In this document: piece after piece, positions 1-13,383 of the stretch
Numbering within the stretch: position 1 is the stretch's first letter
Layout of the letters: each line of letters begins with the position of its first letter
From: Pterobdella sp. o SKG-2022
Lineage: Eukaryota > Annelida > Clitellata > Hirudinida > Piscicolidae
Length of the DNA: 64,000 nt
Direction: 5' to 3'
Assembly (NCBI GenBank): GCA_964035795.1
Contig: OZ038321.1
Coordinates: forward strand, 20,586,283-20,650,282
The notes under the pieces: generated by a model
Told to the model about the DNA's origin: nothing
Databases searched by the model: none
Seen by the model: only the letters and a program-made list of their open reading frames with translations
Position numbers and translations under genes: made by a program

Positions 1-403
1 CACAATAAATGTATTAAAAATTCCTTTTATTTGATGTTTTTCGTTACAAAATCTTTAATATAAATATGCAGATAGATTAAAAAGCCCAAATTGATGACAG
101 CAATACAAAAATGTAGACACTAAAGTCACCTTTCAATGAGAAAACCTGCTATGAACCTCTCAAAAGCATGAAAACATTCAATAGGGATAAATATGAAAAT
201 TCTTCACCATCAAGAAAGAAGCCCATAAACAGGAAGGTATGAGAAAAACTATCTATCATAAGAGAGTTTTAAACAAATATCTTCCATAAGATACTCGTCT
301 TCGATACCATGAACCACATTAACTACAAGCTTTACTACAGGCTAATAACATTGCTGAGAATAACTGGTTGTGATAATGATGTAGGCTAAAACATATAACT
401 CAC

Positions 404-3400
404 TGTTTTATGCGTATATTGCCCATTTTTTTTGCATTATTGACTGGGTCGTTAGTAGCCTCTTGATAATATTGTTCTACCGCTTTTTCTTTGAGACCAG
501 GGAAACATATGACTGCTAAGAACCAGTGAGAACTGAATAAAAATATTGTCAGTTTTTGATATTAATTGTATCAAATTATTGGGTTTTTTATTAGTTTATT
601 ATTATTATCATTCAAAGCTTGTTCAAACGAAAAACTATAGCAATTCTATTGTTCCTAGAACACTAATAGATACAATTTTGAAATTCAATTATTGCTGTTG
701 GCTAGTGAATCTGAATCTTGAAGGTAATTCTCTAGTTTTTCATAGATTAGGTAATTTTTTGATCCTACTGCATCACACCTTTATGTGATGTATCGTGCTA
801 TAATATACTTTGAATTTATCCATATTACACTATAACATAATATAAGCTCAGCGTATTTTATTTCATAGATATTGAAGGAAGGGAAAAAAGACAAACTTCT
901 CGTTGATTGGCACAATGATGAAGTCCTTGGAGAAGATATCCACATGACGTGTCCATGTTCTCACTCGGGCGTGCCGAGTCTCTTGAGCGCTGGGTTATGG
1001 GGCGGTGTAGATAATTGAACTGAGAGCCATGTAGTTAACGATGCGTTAGTACGCAATGAGATATGACTCAAAAATTGTTTTCACTTTTTAAAATTGAATT
1101 TATTGTTAAATTAATCATAAAACAATTTGAAGACATCATGTTAGGAAACTATATATTTTTATATTATGCGGTAAGATATAGAAGTTAACATCATAGTCCA
1201 ATAAATTAGTATCATGATATATTAACTTGTTTAATCTAATGAAAAGCCAATACAATACGATAAAACAATAAAATGAAGTTGCCATGATAACCTAGATGAT
1301 AATATGTAAAAAAAAATACTTGAAAAAAAAGAGAAAAGATAACTTTTAATAGCTATAATGAAAAATAACAAAACACAATACTATCAATGATAATAAACGC
1401 AGGCAACCAAAACATGCACCACAGCACTAGAGATTGCTGAAAATGCTCCAACAAGCCTGATAATCATACAAACCTGCTATGAAGAATGTTATCGTTGTGT
1501 TGTTTGGAGGTGAGTCTGCGGTAGAAGAATGAGCTGAAAAGATGCACTCGAGCCCTCTCTTTCTCACTCAGCTGTTCCAGCAACAAGTACCTGCAGTGTA
1601 TTGTATGATCCGAACTTAAGTCGTTAAACGATAATTTGAAGAAGCCATATGGAAGACAAATTGAGTCGTTAATATTTTTGTGATTAGTTATAAGATTGAA
1701 TATTTTAAAATAAATTTTGATATTTTCAAAAACAATAATAAACTCACTTGAGGTAAAAATCAATTATGACATCATTGAGAAATTCACCCTCCTTTTAAAA
1801 TTAATAAATTAATGGATTTATTTAAATGGATAGGAACATAGATAGATAAAAAAAGAATATAGATAGATGAATCAACAAATAGATAAACTACTAAAAACCT
1901 TGAGACAGAAGAAGTCCTCATTGGTGACAGTAATTCTTCCAGGACCCGGAGTGGGTGGATAGGTGAAAAGGCTGATGTATGGTTGAGATATGGGTTTGCA
2001 GAGTAATGGAAGTGAAAAAATTATTTAGTGTTATAAATATAAAGTGTTTGATTTAAATTGTATTTGGAGTTTATACTGATCAAGTTATATGAATAAACGA
2101 AATTGAATTTATCAACTTGAATGTATTATTCCTAAGTACAAGATTATTTTAAGAGAAGGTATACTTATTGATATATTAATACTTAATATTTAAAAAAAGA
2201 ATATTCTAACAATAATAAGTTATATAATAACAACAAATGTTATACTTGATGATAGGGCCAATGAAGGAGGTTTGTAAAGGTGATTGGGATCTGCTCCTAT
2301 CAATATCATCTTCACTTTTCTGGACTTTAGTTGCTTGTTGGCTGATGGCTACATTAGGGCTTGCTGAGAGTTTGTGCAGTTGGTTGTCAGGCGTAAGTAG
2401 GTAGAATACTTGTGGGCTGTTAGGATTTTTGTCAGATGCTATTAGTAACTGACCATTTGGTATTATTTGTTGTGGCATGCTTTTGACGAAGGTTTGAGGG
2501 GTATTGAGTTGTTGCTGTTGTATGACCATCAATTGTTGCTGTTGTTGCTGCTGAGCAAGTTGCAGCACAAATTGTTGTTGTTGCTGTTGGTTCGACAATA
2601 TGATCGGTGGTGGTTTGAGTTGCAAGGTTTGTTTATTTGGCTGAGATTGTTTTTCCTGAACTGGAGTTTGATTTTGTTTCTGCTTGTCACTCACTTTGGC
2701 AATTGATTCGACTTTTTCTTTAGCCCAGTCACCTTTAACCTCAGAAAAATCCACTTTAACTCCAGCTTGCAACCAAACTTCATTGATCATTTCACAGAAG
2801 AATTTACTGATCAATGGTTGAGAAGTGATGAGAGGTTTTTGTGCAACTGATGAAGTGGTTGTGACTGTTGTATTTAAGGAAAGGCTGGTGGTGTTTGTTG
2901 AACCTGCAGACGATGTTGTTATCGTTTCAGATCTTGTTGACGTTATAGGCTGTTTGGTTATTGTGGGCATTGATTGTGTTGTTGAGGGAATGGGAGGTAA
3001 AGAAGTAGGAATCAAGTTAAGACTCAAAAATGATGTGGTTGGGATGAGTGAAATGTTAGTTGTATCTTTCAGAGTAACATTATCTACAGATGAGAATGTC
3101 ACAGATGAAGCTTCGTAAGATAGTGTATTATTATTATTAGTACTAACACTAAAAATAGTAGTAGTATCAGTAATACTATTATCCATTTTAGCAATGGTGT
3201 CCTTATTGTTACTATCAGTATTGATATTATTACTACTGATATTAATAAAGGTGGTATCATTATTTTTAGCATTAGTATCATTAGTATCGGTGATTGTATT
3301 AACGTTGAGACCGCTTTTTATAAAAGCAATTGATGCGAGAGACGATAAAGAAAGGAAAACATTTGGTTTCATTGTGGTATTTAGAGGAGCAGATGTAAAA

Positions 3401-6400
3401 GTTTCAACGCAGTTTGTTTGCTGCATTGAAGATATACTGACAGATGACTTCAACGCATCAGCGTGTGAACCATTAAATGAAACAGATATAGTTGAAGTGT
3501 TAGAAGAAACTAAAGATGGGCCTGATATAGTGACTGTGGGTGGAAAGAGTGGAGACGTTGCTTGAGTGCTTATCAATGAAGTATTCATGCATGCCTCAGT
3601 CTCAACATTGAATGTTGAGTTGATAGATGTGGTAGGAATTGGGAGATTTGAAACTTCAGCAGATCTTGAATTTTCCCAACATTGAGTCGATACTTGTTCA
3701 ATTTTTATATCAAGTTTAGTTTCCTCTTTACATTGGGTGCTGTCTTCATTAATATTGTTCGCATCAGAGTTTCCATTTTTTTCATTGGTCAAAACAGTCA
3801 TTGTATTTTTTACATCATTATCTCCAATTGATGATGAGTTGGTTGAGAGGGGGTTTTGCTGAATGGCAAAATTTGAAAATGTATCAAGAACTTGAGTTGA
3901 AGGTAGAGATAGAGGATCACTGGCATCATTGGCACTCATGGTGTTCTGTGCAGAAGATGTTGTGATGTAATGTGGAATGAGAGAGTGATCCAAGAGGTTT
4001 TCTTTGTCAGGAATTAAGACAAGGTACTGAAGATCTCCCTGATCTTCTGCAATTATATATATTTTTATTTCTATTATTATCTTAAAACTAATTATTTTTA
4101 TGTAAAACTATTTTTGTATAAATTTTTAGTTTGGTGTTTCGAAATTTTCACACTTTTATAATAAATAGCAAAAATATTGAATTTCAAAACATATATAATT
4201 TTGAAAAGCAAAGTGTTCAAAAAAGCTATTTAAAAACTCATGCTTTTTGTGAGCATTATTATTATAAAATTAAAACCAAATACAATAATAATTATTGAAC
4301 CAGCAAAAAAAAAACACAAACCATTTTGATGGAAAACAAAGACATCATGTATTTTAAACAATTGAACAAGAAGTGGTGTAAGATTGGTCTTGAGAAAGAT
4401 AAGAGGTCCACACAGCCCATGGTGCAGCCTCAACTCATTTATGCTTCTTAATGGGAGGTGAACTGTGGTTGATGGTTATATCTTAGTTAAGACGCGTGCT
4501 TTCTTGATTATATTTGATTAATGTTATAATATTACTTAAATTTATTGTTTTACTAGTATTACTGCTATTATAATTACTATGAATTGTATTCAAATTATTG
4601 AGATTATCTTTTGGCTTAAAAACAATGATGTGCTTTAAAAAAATTATGCCAAGAATTTATAGTGGGTTTTTGCACAGTCAATACTGTTATTTTTTCTTGA
4701 TATTTTTATATTATAACATTATTTTCTAGTATTATTCTCTGATTGCCCTATAAAAAAAATATCACAAATAAAAACTCTTTGTGAAACCTCATGATACAAA
4801 AAAATATATAATTCAATATATAAGCATCGTAAAACCAATAAAGAAATTCGAAATATAAGCAAACGTACAAACGAAATTTTTGGCTGACAGTTCATGGGTA
4901 TTACGATCATCAGGGTTATTTTGTTGCCTCTTATGCTTGTAGAAGAGAATATGGTTGAGTGTAAAGGTACAGTAGTTACTGGCATGGATGTTGGAACCAT
5001 AGAAAAGAAGCTGTTTAAGGTGCAGGTTAAAGAGGATTTTTTCTTCTTTAATTATGGGCCATTGTGATAAGAGACATTCAGATGTGTCATTTGTCGTTTT
5101 ATTCACCTGGTTGTTTTGTATTGCAGACTCAAAAGATTTGTTCATCAAGTCATTTTTCATTGCACCATCCTCCTCCTCTTCATCTGATATCAGAATCTGC
5201 ACTACTGTGTATAAATATATATATAATAAGTAATAAATAAAAAGAATCTATAAACAATTTATTCGTTGACATTATTATCATTAATAGTAGTTCCAACAAG
5301 TGTTATTTTTAATGATAAAGTTGAAAACTTGATAATACAAACCATCAGCTGAATGTGAATTATGATGAGGAGTGGTAAGTAGAGGCATTGTTACAGATTT
5401 CTTATGAAGGAGTTTGGTTGAAGAAGTCAAGGGTGTATGTATGGTGGAAGATGTTAATGTATTATTGCATGTTGCTTTTTGGCTTGAGTCTGAGTTTATA
5501 TCCATAAACGTTACTTTGTTTTGTGGTGTTGTGCATTGCTGTTTAGAAGTTGTAAATACTGATGGATCAGTTACCTCTTGTTTTATTATGGCAGTTTTTT
5601 GTATTTGATGATTACCCACTAACGTGCCAGAAACTGGCTGATTATTAACTTGATTGTTTTCAGATAGTGTATTGACATGGTTTTGCTGAAACTTATTGGA
5701 AGTGGCCAACAAAGGAGATTTTGGTACTGTTGCTGAGCTTTTTTGGCTTGATGTTTCTGCCACAATGTGATTGTTAGACCCACTTTGCAGTTTTTGGCTA
5801 GAGATAAATTGAAATTACTAGTATAAATATTGAATCACCTATAAGAAATTTTTGCAATAATTGAGCTATAAACATAATAATCTTCTTTAGCCAAAGTAAA
5901 TACTGAAAATTATTTGAACACTAAAGGTAATTTTATTAAGTACAAAGCTTTTCGTTAACAAAGTAACATTATCAAGTAAGTTAAAATTTAAAGACACTGT
6001 TGTTACTTTGTTAATGAAAAGCTTTGTACTTAATAAAATTACCTTTAGTGTTCAAATAATTTTCAGTATTGAGCTATAAACATTTTGAATAATGCCTAGA
6101 AATATTTAATATATTTAATGGAAAACTCTGAAAAATTAATAAAATACACTTGAAGAAAATATATTTTAATTACGAAACAAAACTTCATGCTTTAGAATTC
6201 TTCATTTTTAATGTTGCTTAATATATATGAAAAGCCAATCAAACTAGTATATGGTCAAAATGAAAAAAAATTTCAATAAATTATTTGAACACACAAAAAT
6301 ACCTTTTAGATAATCCTGGGAGATCATCTGCAAATAAATTAGTTGTAAGAATTTACTTTGTAAATAAGATTTCCAGTTTAACAATAACTAATGTTATAAA

Positions 6401-7882
6401 ATGAGAAGCATCAGATTAAACCCTGATATTATCCTCATCATCTTTTATCATCCTATTTTAATGAGGTTGATATTTTTATTTGATGAACAATGAAACCTAT
6501 GTTAACTATCTTATGATTTTTTTTATGGAATAATCTTTTTTATGCATTGAAAATTTTTCATTTTTCAAAAAAATCATTGAAAAATTTCAAATAAAATGGC
6601 AATAATTCAGTGATGAACTACCTGGAAAGATTATAGGAGTATGGTGCTTGCTTCCATCAGGTAGGTAGATGGTGTAGCTTTGTTGTGGAACCATGCAATA
6701 CATCACATTATCAGCATTATCTGTGAAGGAAGTACTGCTCGGGGTTTTCTTATCCAAAGAAATGTTGCTAGTTTCCTCAATGTTTGTGCTGCTGTTGTTG
6801 GCATTAATATCATTGTTATAAAGTTTGTTGTTTTTGACTATGATTTGAAAAAGATCTTTGTTCAAAGCATTTTGGATTTGATTATCCTCCTGTATTTTTT
6901 TCGTTTGTCTTCTTCGTTTTGGTTCTTGTCCATTATTTGAAATTTTGTCTGCTGTTTTTAAATATAGCATAACAAAAAATTGAAAAGTTTTTATAAACAG
7001 TTTAATATTGTTTTCCCATTTATAACTTATCAAAAAACCTAATTTGAAATTTTAAAAAGATTTTAAAGTGATTTAATTGAATTACCTACCAACAACTCTT
7101 TTTCGATAAACTCGTTTTGGTGGTTTGTCTTTAGGAAGATGTTGCTGGTGAAGCAAGGGCTCTTGAGAATTTTTTTTTAATTTTTCTAATTGTTGTTGAA
7201 TTCGATTTTGGAAAAGTTGGTTTTGAGCGAGTTTATCCACTTGAGCTTGTTTTGTTTGATCTATTGATGGTGAGTTAGGTAAGGTTGACTGAGACCCATT
7301 TTTATCTGAAGAAGACTGTACCATTTCAAATAAAATTTCATTATTATTATTAGTAGATGATTTGACTACAAAATATTTGAGAAAGTCTTTGATTTTGTCT
7401 GAAATGTTTGCATTATTATTTTGGCATATTACTGGCACAGTAACTTGTTGCCTCTGTGCATTATTTTGAACTTGGTTTGGATTATTTATGTTTTGACAAC
7501 CAAGCTTTTGTGAGTGATCAATTGAAATATGATTTTGGTGAATTGGTGTGAATTCATTTAATATTTGTACATTTTTCTGGTTTTGTTGAATTACAAATTG
7601 GTTAGAATTTGCATTTAAAAAAGATATTTTATTGCTGTCTAAAAATAGCTTATTTTGAGAGTTGAATAAAATGTTGGGTGGTTGTCTTGGCGTGGTTGCT
7701 TGTATGAAACGCACAGAGTTTATACAAGAAACGTTTGCTGTGGGAGTTTGAGGGCTTGCGATGACAGATTGCTTATTGAATTGTGAAGCAAGATTTCGAA
7801 ATTGTTGATTATTTAGATCTATTGAAAATTGTAAAAGTCTGGGTTGGTTTGAATTTTGGGGTGTAGAACCTTGAGGATACAT
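404..7882 (-). CDS. SENP6: SENP6/SENP7-like SUMO protease (Ulp2 class), 12 exons, 3' end beyond window
   Basis: Ulp2-class proteases remove or trim poly-SUMO chains in the nucleus. Exons on the minus strand, 5' to 3': 7882-7090, 6951-6622, 6327-6303, 5797-5343, 5204-4869, 4462-4322, 4046-2246, 1971-1899, 1791-1748, 1590-1474, 989-897, 532-404. All junctions are GT-AG and intron phases agree at every one, giving about 1,445 residues. The catalytic domain is clear: [19 protein letters not shown], then [19 protein letters not shown], then [17 protein letters not shown], then [19 protein letters not shown], then [14 protein letters not shown] with the catalytic His. The catalytic Asp and Cys would follow in exons left of base 1. 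Exons 5-7 match the beta-rich region upstream of the protease in this family. Exon 5 opens with [13 protein letters not shown], a canonical SUMO-interacting motif. The N-terminal part and exon 7 are rich in Gln, Asn, Ser and Thr. The start Met at 7882 is the first in the open frame; an upstream non-coding exon is possible. SENP6 versus SENP7 cannot be decided. Confidence 0.9.
5901..6068. repeat. Foldback MITE in SENP intron, about 68-bp arms
   Basis: The two arms, 5901-5968 and 6001-6068, are reverse complements with about one mismatch seen (TTCGTTAA against TTAATGAA), around a 32-base loop. The arms contain the GCTTTTCG core that recurs at other hairpin repeats in the window. The element lies in the intron between exons 6327-6303 and 5797-5343 of the SUMO protease gene. 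No coding capacity. The near identity of the arms suggests a recent insertion or gene conversion. Confidence 0.9.
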
Positions 7883-8579
7883 TCGGTAAAGAAGCTCACT
7901 TCTAATTATTGATTCAAACGCTTAAGAGTATTTCCGAAGAAATCTAATCCTGGAAATGTATCATAATTTTCTTTAAACCGTCTTAAGCATTCACATGTAG
8001 AGCGGTAAACATATAATTAAAAAACATAAGTATTTATTAAAATCATTACATGCAGATTTTAAAAAGTAATGTTGAAAACTTAATATTTTCAAAACTGTTA
8101 CTGAAAGACACTTGTGTTTGAAAATTCTAAAAAACAACACACATTTATCATGGCTGACTATAATAATACGAAGGCGCTTATCATTTAATGTACATTATCA
8201 TAAGTCATCTTTAATATCATATTTTCTTTTGCCTTGGAAGAATTTATTTGAAATTAACTAACCTATTTTAAAATATTTTTCATGATAGCTTATAAAAGAT
8301 TGATCGAGAATAAGCTTTAATGTAATTTATAGGAAAAATTTTGTTTCAATCACTTTATTTTCAGTGATATCAATTTTTTTGCTATATTTTTATTGAAAAA
8401 ATATTTTAAATTGGATTTTCAAGTTCGGTCGATTCTTTTTTATAACAGGATGTTATGACACGATAAAATTACAAAAAAATATATATTGAAACAACAAAAA
8501 GTTCTAATTAAAACTAAAAATCATAATTTTATAAGAACTAAATTATAATTTCAAAAAAAAAATCTATCAATTAAGATGG

Positions 8580-8583
<4 letters not shown>

Positions 8584-8620
<37 letters not shown>
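8584..8620. repeat. (AT)n microsatellite
   Basis: An uninterrupted run of alternating T and A, about 37 bases long, flanked by non-repetitive AT-rich DNA upstream of the SUMO protease gene. Confidence 0.95.
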
Positions 8621-8627
<7 letters not shown>

Positions 8628-10736
8628 ACGATCTTTAATTCAAATTTTTAAATATTAAAAATATTCTATGTATAAGAAGTACGTCGTAGTCGACCAAGAC
8701 GTTATTGGCTCCATTTGTAGGCTCGTAATGCAATATTGTAAGAACATAAACGACTGCACTTTAAGCATAAAGTAACCGACACCTGGTCTACTTTTTATTC
8801 CACAATATTTTACTACAAGCCATGCGTGCGTATTTTCTAAAAGTTTCAGTTTTTGGACGGCAGGTGTTGTGCTTTCAGTGAAACCCTTTTTAGAAGGTCT
8901 TTGTGGCCTTTTAGAGGTCGTTGAATTTCTATCTTTCTAAAAGAAAAGCTCTAAAATTACTATCTTCTTTGTGGTTTATGTTTTTTTCTTGATAAAATCT
9001 CTGTTTACTTCAGTTCGGCTTCCGATTTGAGAATTTCATACAAGATTTGCCGGCTGTCCATCTATCTGGTCAACCTTTTTTTCATTCCAGATTTTTCTTA
9101 TCTATTACAGACTTCATGATGCACCTATTTGAAAAACATTAACCATAGAATAAGCTAAGAGGTTTTAGAAAATTTTGCTTAAGTTTTTGTTTTTAAATAT
9201 TCTTTCAAAAAAACCAACTTGGGTTTTTTGAAAAAATTTGTTTTCAAAAATGTAATATAACGATAAAATTCAAAAAAGAAGCTTTTTTAGGATGACTACA
9301 ATAATAAAATTAAGTATTGATTCATGATGCTTTAAATTAACTATTAATATTTTATACTTTTCAGATAATATCTAGGCACTTAAAGTTACTAAGATTTATA
9401 TAAACTACATGACAAAATGAGCTGAATAGCTTTCATAAAAACCAATTTGTTAAATTATTTAGACAAGGCTAAATTTTTTTAGATTTTATATACAAAATTT
9501 TTTTTAAGTGTTTGTCTAAAAATAAATGAAATAATGCAAAAAAAATCAAGCTGGGAAAAAAGAGCAAGAATGGGTGAACAATGCGATTCTTAGAAATCGA
9601 TAGGAAACATGTTAGACATAATCATTAATGATCAGGTAATGAAAACTTTATTGAGAAAGATACGTTTAAAAGCTACGTGTTAAGCAATAAACCACCATAA
9701 AAATATGAATTTAAATTCGATCGGTATTCCTTCTGTTATTAAATTATAGTGACTTTGATATTATCAGCTTTTTAGGTTTATTAAGAAATTTTGAATACCA
9801 GAATGAAATTAATTTTTACAGTTTAATCATTTGGCACTTTAGTTAATGTTTAAATATAAACAACTTCATAGCTGATTTTTTTTGACTTTTTCAAAAATTA
9901 TTAACTAAAAATATTTTCTCTTTAAATTTCTGTCGTCTCACAGAGCACCCACTTATTCTGATAATAAACTCACTCAAATGATCTTCAAAGTTTTTTAACA
10001 TAGCCATTTTCACCCACATTCAAGAACCACGTCAACCACAACATTAAACCACACACAAAACTCACATTATCAAGGTTACTTTCGCGGAATTCTTTTTTAA
10101 TTTCTTTTGTATTTGCTTCTCTTAGAAAGGAACAATAAACCAGGCATGGATTTTCATGCACAAAACACCGAATGTTGTTATTGCAATTGATTAACTATGT
10201 CACAAGCCACTTGTCATATCTTGTAAAATATAAATATGTAATTCTTTTCTATTTATTTATATAAAACAGCCCATAGTATTGATATATTATATACAAAATA
10301 TTAGATCATGGGTAATAAATACTGTCATTACTTGAACAAGTATGTTTGAAATTTTCTTAAGTGCAATTAAACTCTCATAACTCAAGTCATGAAATGAAAA
10401 ACACTATAATTCTCAATGGATAACAAAATATAAATTTTAAAACATGATGATAAAGATTTGCATTGTATAATAATCTTTGACTCCAGTAGCATGAAGCAGA
10501 TGAGCTTATTGGAAAGTTAAAGCAAACAAATTTTTTTTTTAATTTTATAAAACATTCTTTAAAAAATTGAAAAATATTTTTAAAATTGTGTAAAATAGGC
10601 TTTAAACCCCCTGTTAAAAGAAGTTGAAAGAACACCCTAGGCATAGTTCTGATATTAAACTCAATCAAACTCAGCAAAGGTAGTTACAGGCTTTTCATAA
10701 AATTTCACTTGATGAAAATTTTGCAAAAAAAATTAT

Positions 10737-10914
10737 AGTTATGAGTTGGCATATATATAGAGCTTGTCCTTAGCATTCAAAGAACTTTTTTCAAAATTAA
10801 TGTAACGATAACACACTGTGCAACAGTGTGCTAATTTTTGGCCCAAGACAGGATCGAACACAGTAACTTTAGGTAATTAGCTCAATGCTCTACTAGCTCA
10901 GCCATACGGGACAA
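10737..10914 (-). mobile_element. tRNA-derived SINE, copy 1
   Basis: Read on the minus strand, the element begins with CCCGTATGGCTGAGCTAG followed by TAGAGCA, an RNA polymerase III A box, and has a B box GTGTTCGATCC about 35 bases further on. The head folds like a tRNA. It is followed by a body with AATTAGCACACTGTTGCACA and a tail ending in TATATATGCC. The same head-body order recurs near 62.9 kb and, truncated at its 5' side, near 45.1 kb. Confidence 0.75.
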
Positions 10915-13383
10915 AAAATAAAAATATCCGAAGCCCGATATAATGATATCATTCTTCTTTTGACAAATCATCCTAGTTGATAAAACAAAACAGTGTTTTT
11001 TCCAAACAAATACCAATCCTTGTCTCTTTTAATTTAAATCCATAAACCTTATTCGACTAAAAAATCCTAGCTAAAGAAACAATCTCACCAATTCAATTTA
11101 GCCACAATCTTGCTCTGTGACGATATCAACATAGTGCTAATGAAAAAAACTACCGACTATGCGGTAAAAAAAAATTTACAAAACAACCCAGGCTTGGATA
11201 ATTTATCGGAGTGCTAAGGAACTGTTTGGGAGATTTATAGGTTTTTAAAATGCTTTTACCACATGACGGCTATCGAATGCATAGGATGGCACTAAGAATC
11301 AACAAAGACCGGACAGCTTTTTCATTCGCGTAACGTTGAAACTTGCATAGAAATAATTTATAAGATTGGTTTGGTCCAAGTTGGTTTTTCGGTGAAAATC
11401 TGCTTCAAAATAAATTGGCTCAACAAACTTGGAAAGAGAAGGAAATGCCTATCTCAGTTCAGTTACTGAGCCAATACAACTTTATAAATTAAATAAAACT
11501 TATGATAATGAATAATGCCTTGAACATTCATAGCAATAAAAAACAACTAAGTAAATTAAAAAACTCATAAAAAAAATTCACTATAAGTGAATATAGAAAA
11601 TTAAAACCTAAAAAAGCAAGCAACAAACTAAGCTATAAAAGCATTGTACACAAGGACACAAAACACGTGGAAAAGGCACCTCTTACACCATTGAACAATA
11701 GTTTATTTTGGAGATTTCTTATAAGCGGCGCTCGTTTCTGTAGAAATAAGCTGTGTTTTATGGTTGCGATATATTGTAGTGATCCACATTCAGTTTATAT
11801 TGATATCTTTATAGGCGATTATTATTAATTATTAGTAGCAATTGAACTTTAAGCTATTTTAAATATTAATATAGTTAAATATAGTTTTGACCATATTTTT
11901 ATAGAATTAAAAAATCTTTTTTTTAATGAGTTTTACCGTTTAATAATTTTAGAAATGTCAAAAACAAATCATTTCTTAGAACGAAATACATTTGAAAAAT
12001 TAATATCTCAAACAACCGACTTTTTTAAACTATAAAAGACAGCACTAAACAGACAATTTTGCTTCACAACTTTTCATTACTCAGATATTATTTGGTTCAT
12101 GTCATTGGTTTCACACTAGTTTATAATCACATGGTCATTATTGCAATATATATTTAGAAACTTGATTTTCATGAATTCATTGAAACAATTAAATTTAAAA
12201 AACTGATACTAATAGCATTATAAAAATTTTACTGACCAAATAAAGGCATATAATTCCACATTACATTAAACGGTGTCCCATGTTTAAGTTTTTTTTTCAA
12301 GTAAATTGTTTTATTCTGCTTTTATTTGTGATGAATTTCATTTTTTAAAAACTTGATTAAGTTTTATATATTTATAAATGGGATTGTATGATCTTTTTCA
12401 ACTGTGAAGCACATCGTTGTGTGGTATGACAAGTAAACGGTAATTATATTTTTATACCACAGCCATTGATCTCAAAAACACTTCAGGAATAATAAATTGC
12501 TTGTATACATTAAAAAATCTTTCAAGTTAAACGACAAATACAAGTACAAATAAATAATGGTTACGGTGTAATTGTGGGATATAATGTAATATTACTTAAG
12601 TAAAGTTGATGATCTGTGATTAATTGCTTTATCTACACAATAAAACTATGAAATATTCAACTTAATTTCGGTAGTTATTAAGTTTCATGTGACTTTCAAC
12701 CAATAAATCAAATATTAATCTATATTTGTATAATATTTTCAATAAATTGAGAAAACATTAATTTTTTATTAGTAAAGTGATCTTGAAACTCTTTAGTTTA
12801 AATATCCTTATAATATCATCAAAATAGAAGTCTACAAAAAATATGTATTTTACCATATCATCATTATTTTTATTACAGTTAGTACAACGACATTAGTATT
12901 CTTATTAAATTAAGCGCTTTTGAAGCACATTTCTTTTTTAAATTGTGCGCTATAAAAATCTGAATAAAAATTATAATAAGTCTCTTTCAGCAAAATAGTG
13001 GTAAACAAAGACGTGTGGTTTGAAAAAAGTAAATGATGCTTGAAATGTATTGGTAGTCAGCTTCACACTTCCAGTAGTTTTATGAATTGATGATGAAGGA
13101 TATTGGTTTCAAATACTACTTTAATTAGAATTCAAATCAATTTTATAATGAGAGATGTTGGTTTCTATAGTTTAAATCAAAGTTTATTAATTCTAAACTG
13201 TAATCATTCAGGCTAAAATTTAAGGCTGAAATGTGAATTGATGTGTTTAATTATAAAATAATTCAATGTTTCAAACTGAAATTTGTCTTTCTGTTTAATC
13301 TCAAGTTTTGTTACTGTCATCTTTCCAATCCTTTTCTAAGCTTTTCTTTATAAAAATAAAAAAAATATACGTCCATCATTTGA

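Noticed and set aside
1464..1763. A continuous 99-codon minus-strand frame as a single gene
   Set aside because: It merges a real protease exon (1590-1474) with intron sequence; an acceptor at CACTGCAG and the phase-2 partner exon 1791-1748 define the true boundary.
2467..3565. Leucine- and valine-rich plus-strand frames
   Set aside because: They are antisense shadows of the Gln/Asn/Ser/Thr-rich exon of the SUMO protease.
8584..8620. CRISPR-like or satellite array
   Set aside because: It is a simple dinucleotide run; no spaced direct repeats of CRISPR type occur in this eukaryotic window.
10800..10912. A functional tRNA gene on the minus strand
   Set aside because: The acceptor and T-stem pairing is imperfect and the sequence continues into a SINE body repeated elsewhere.
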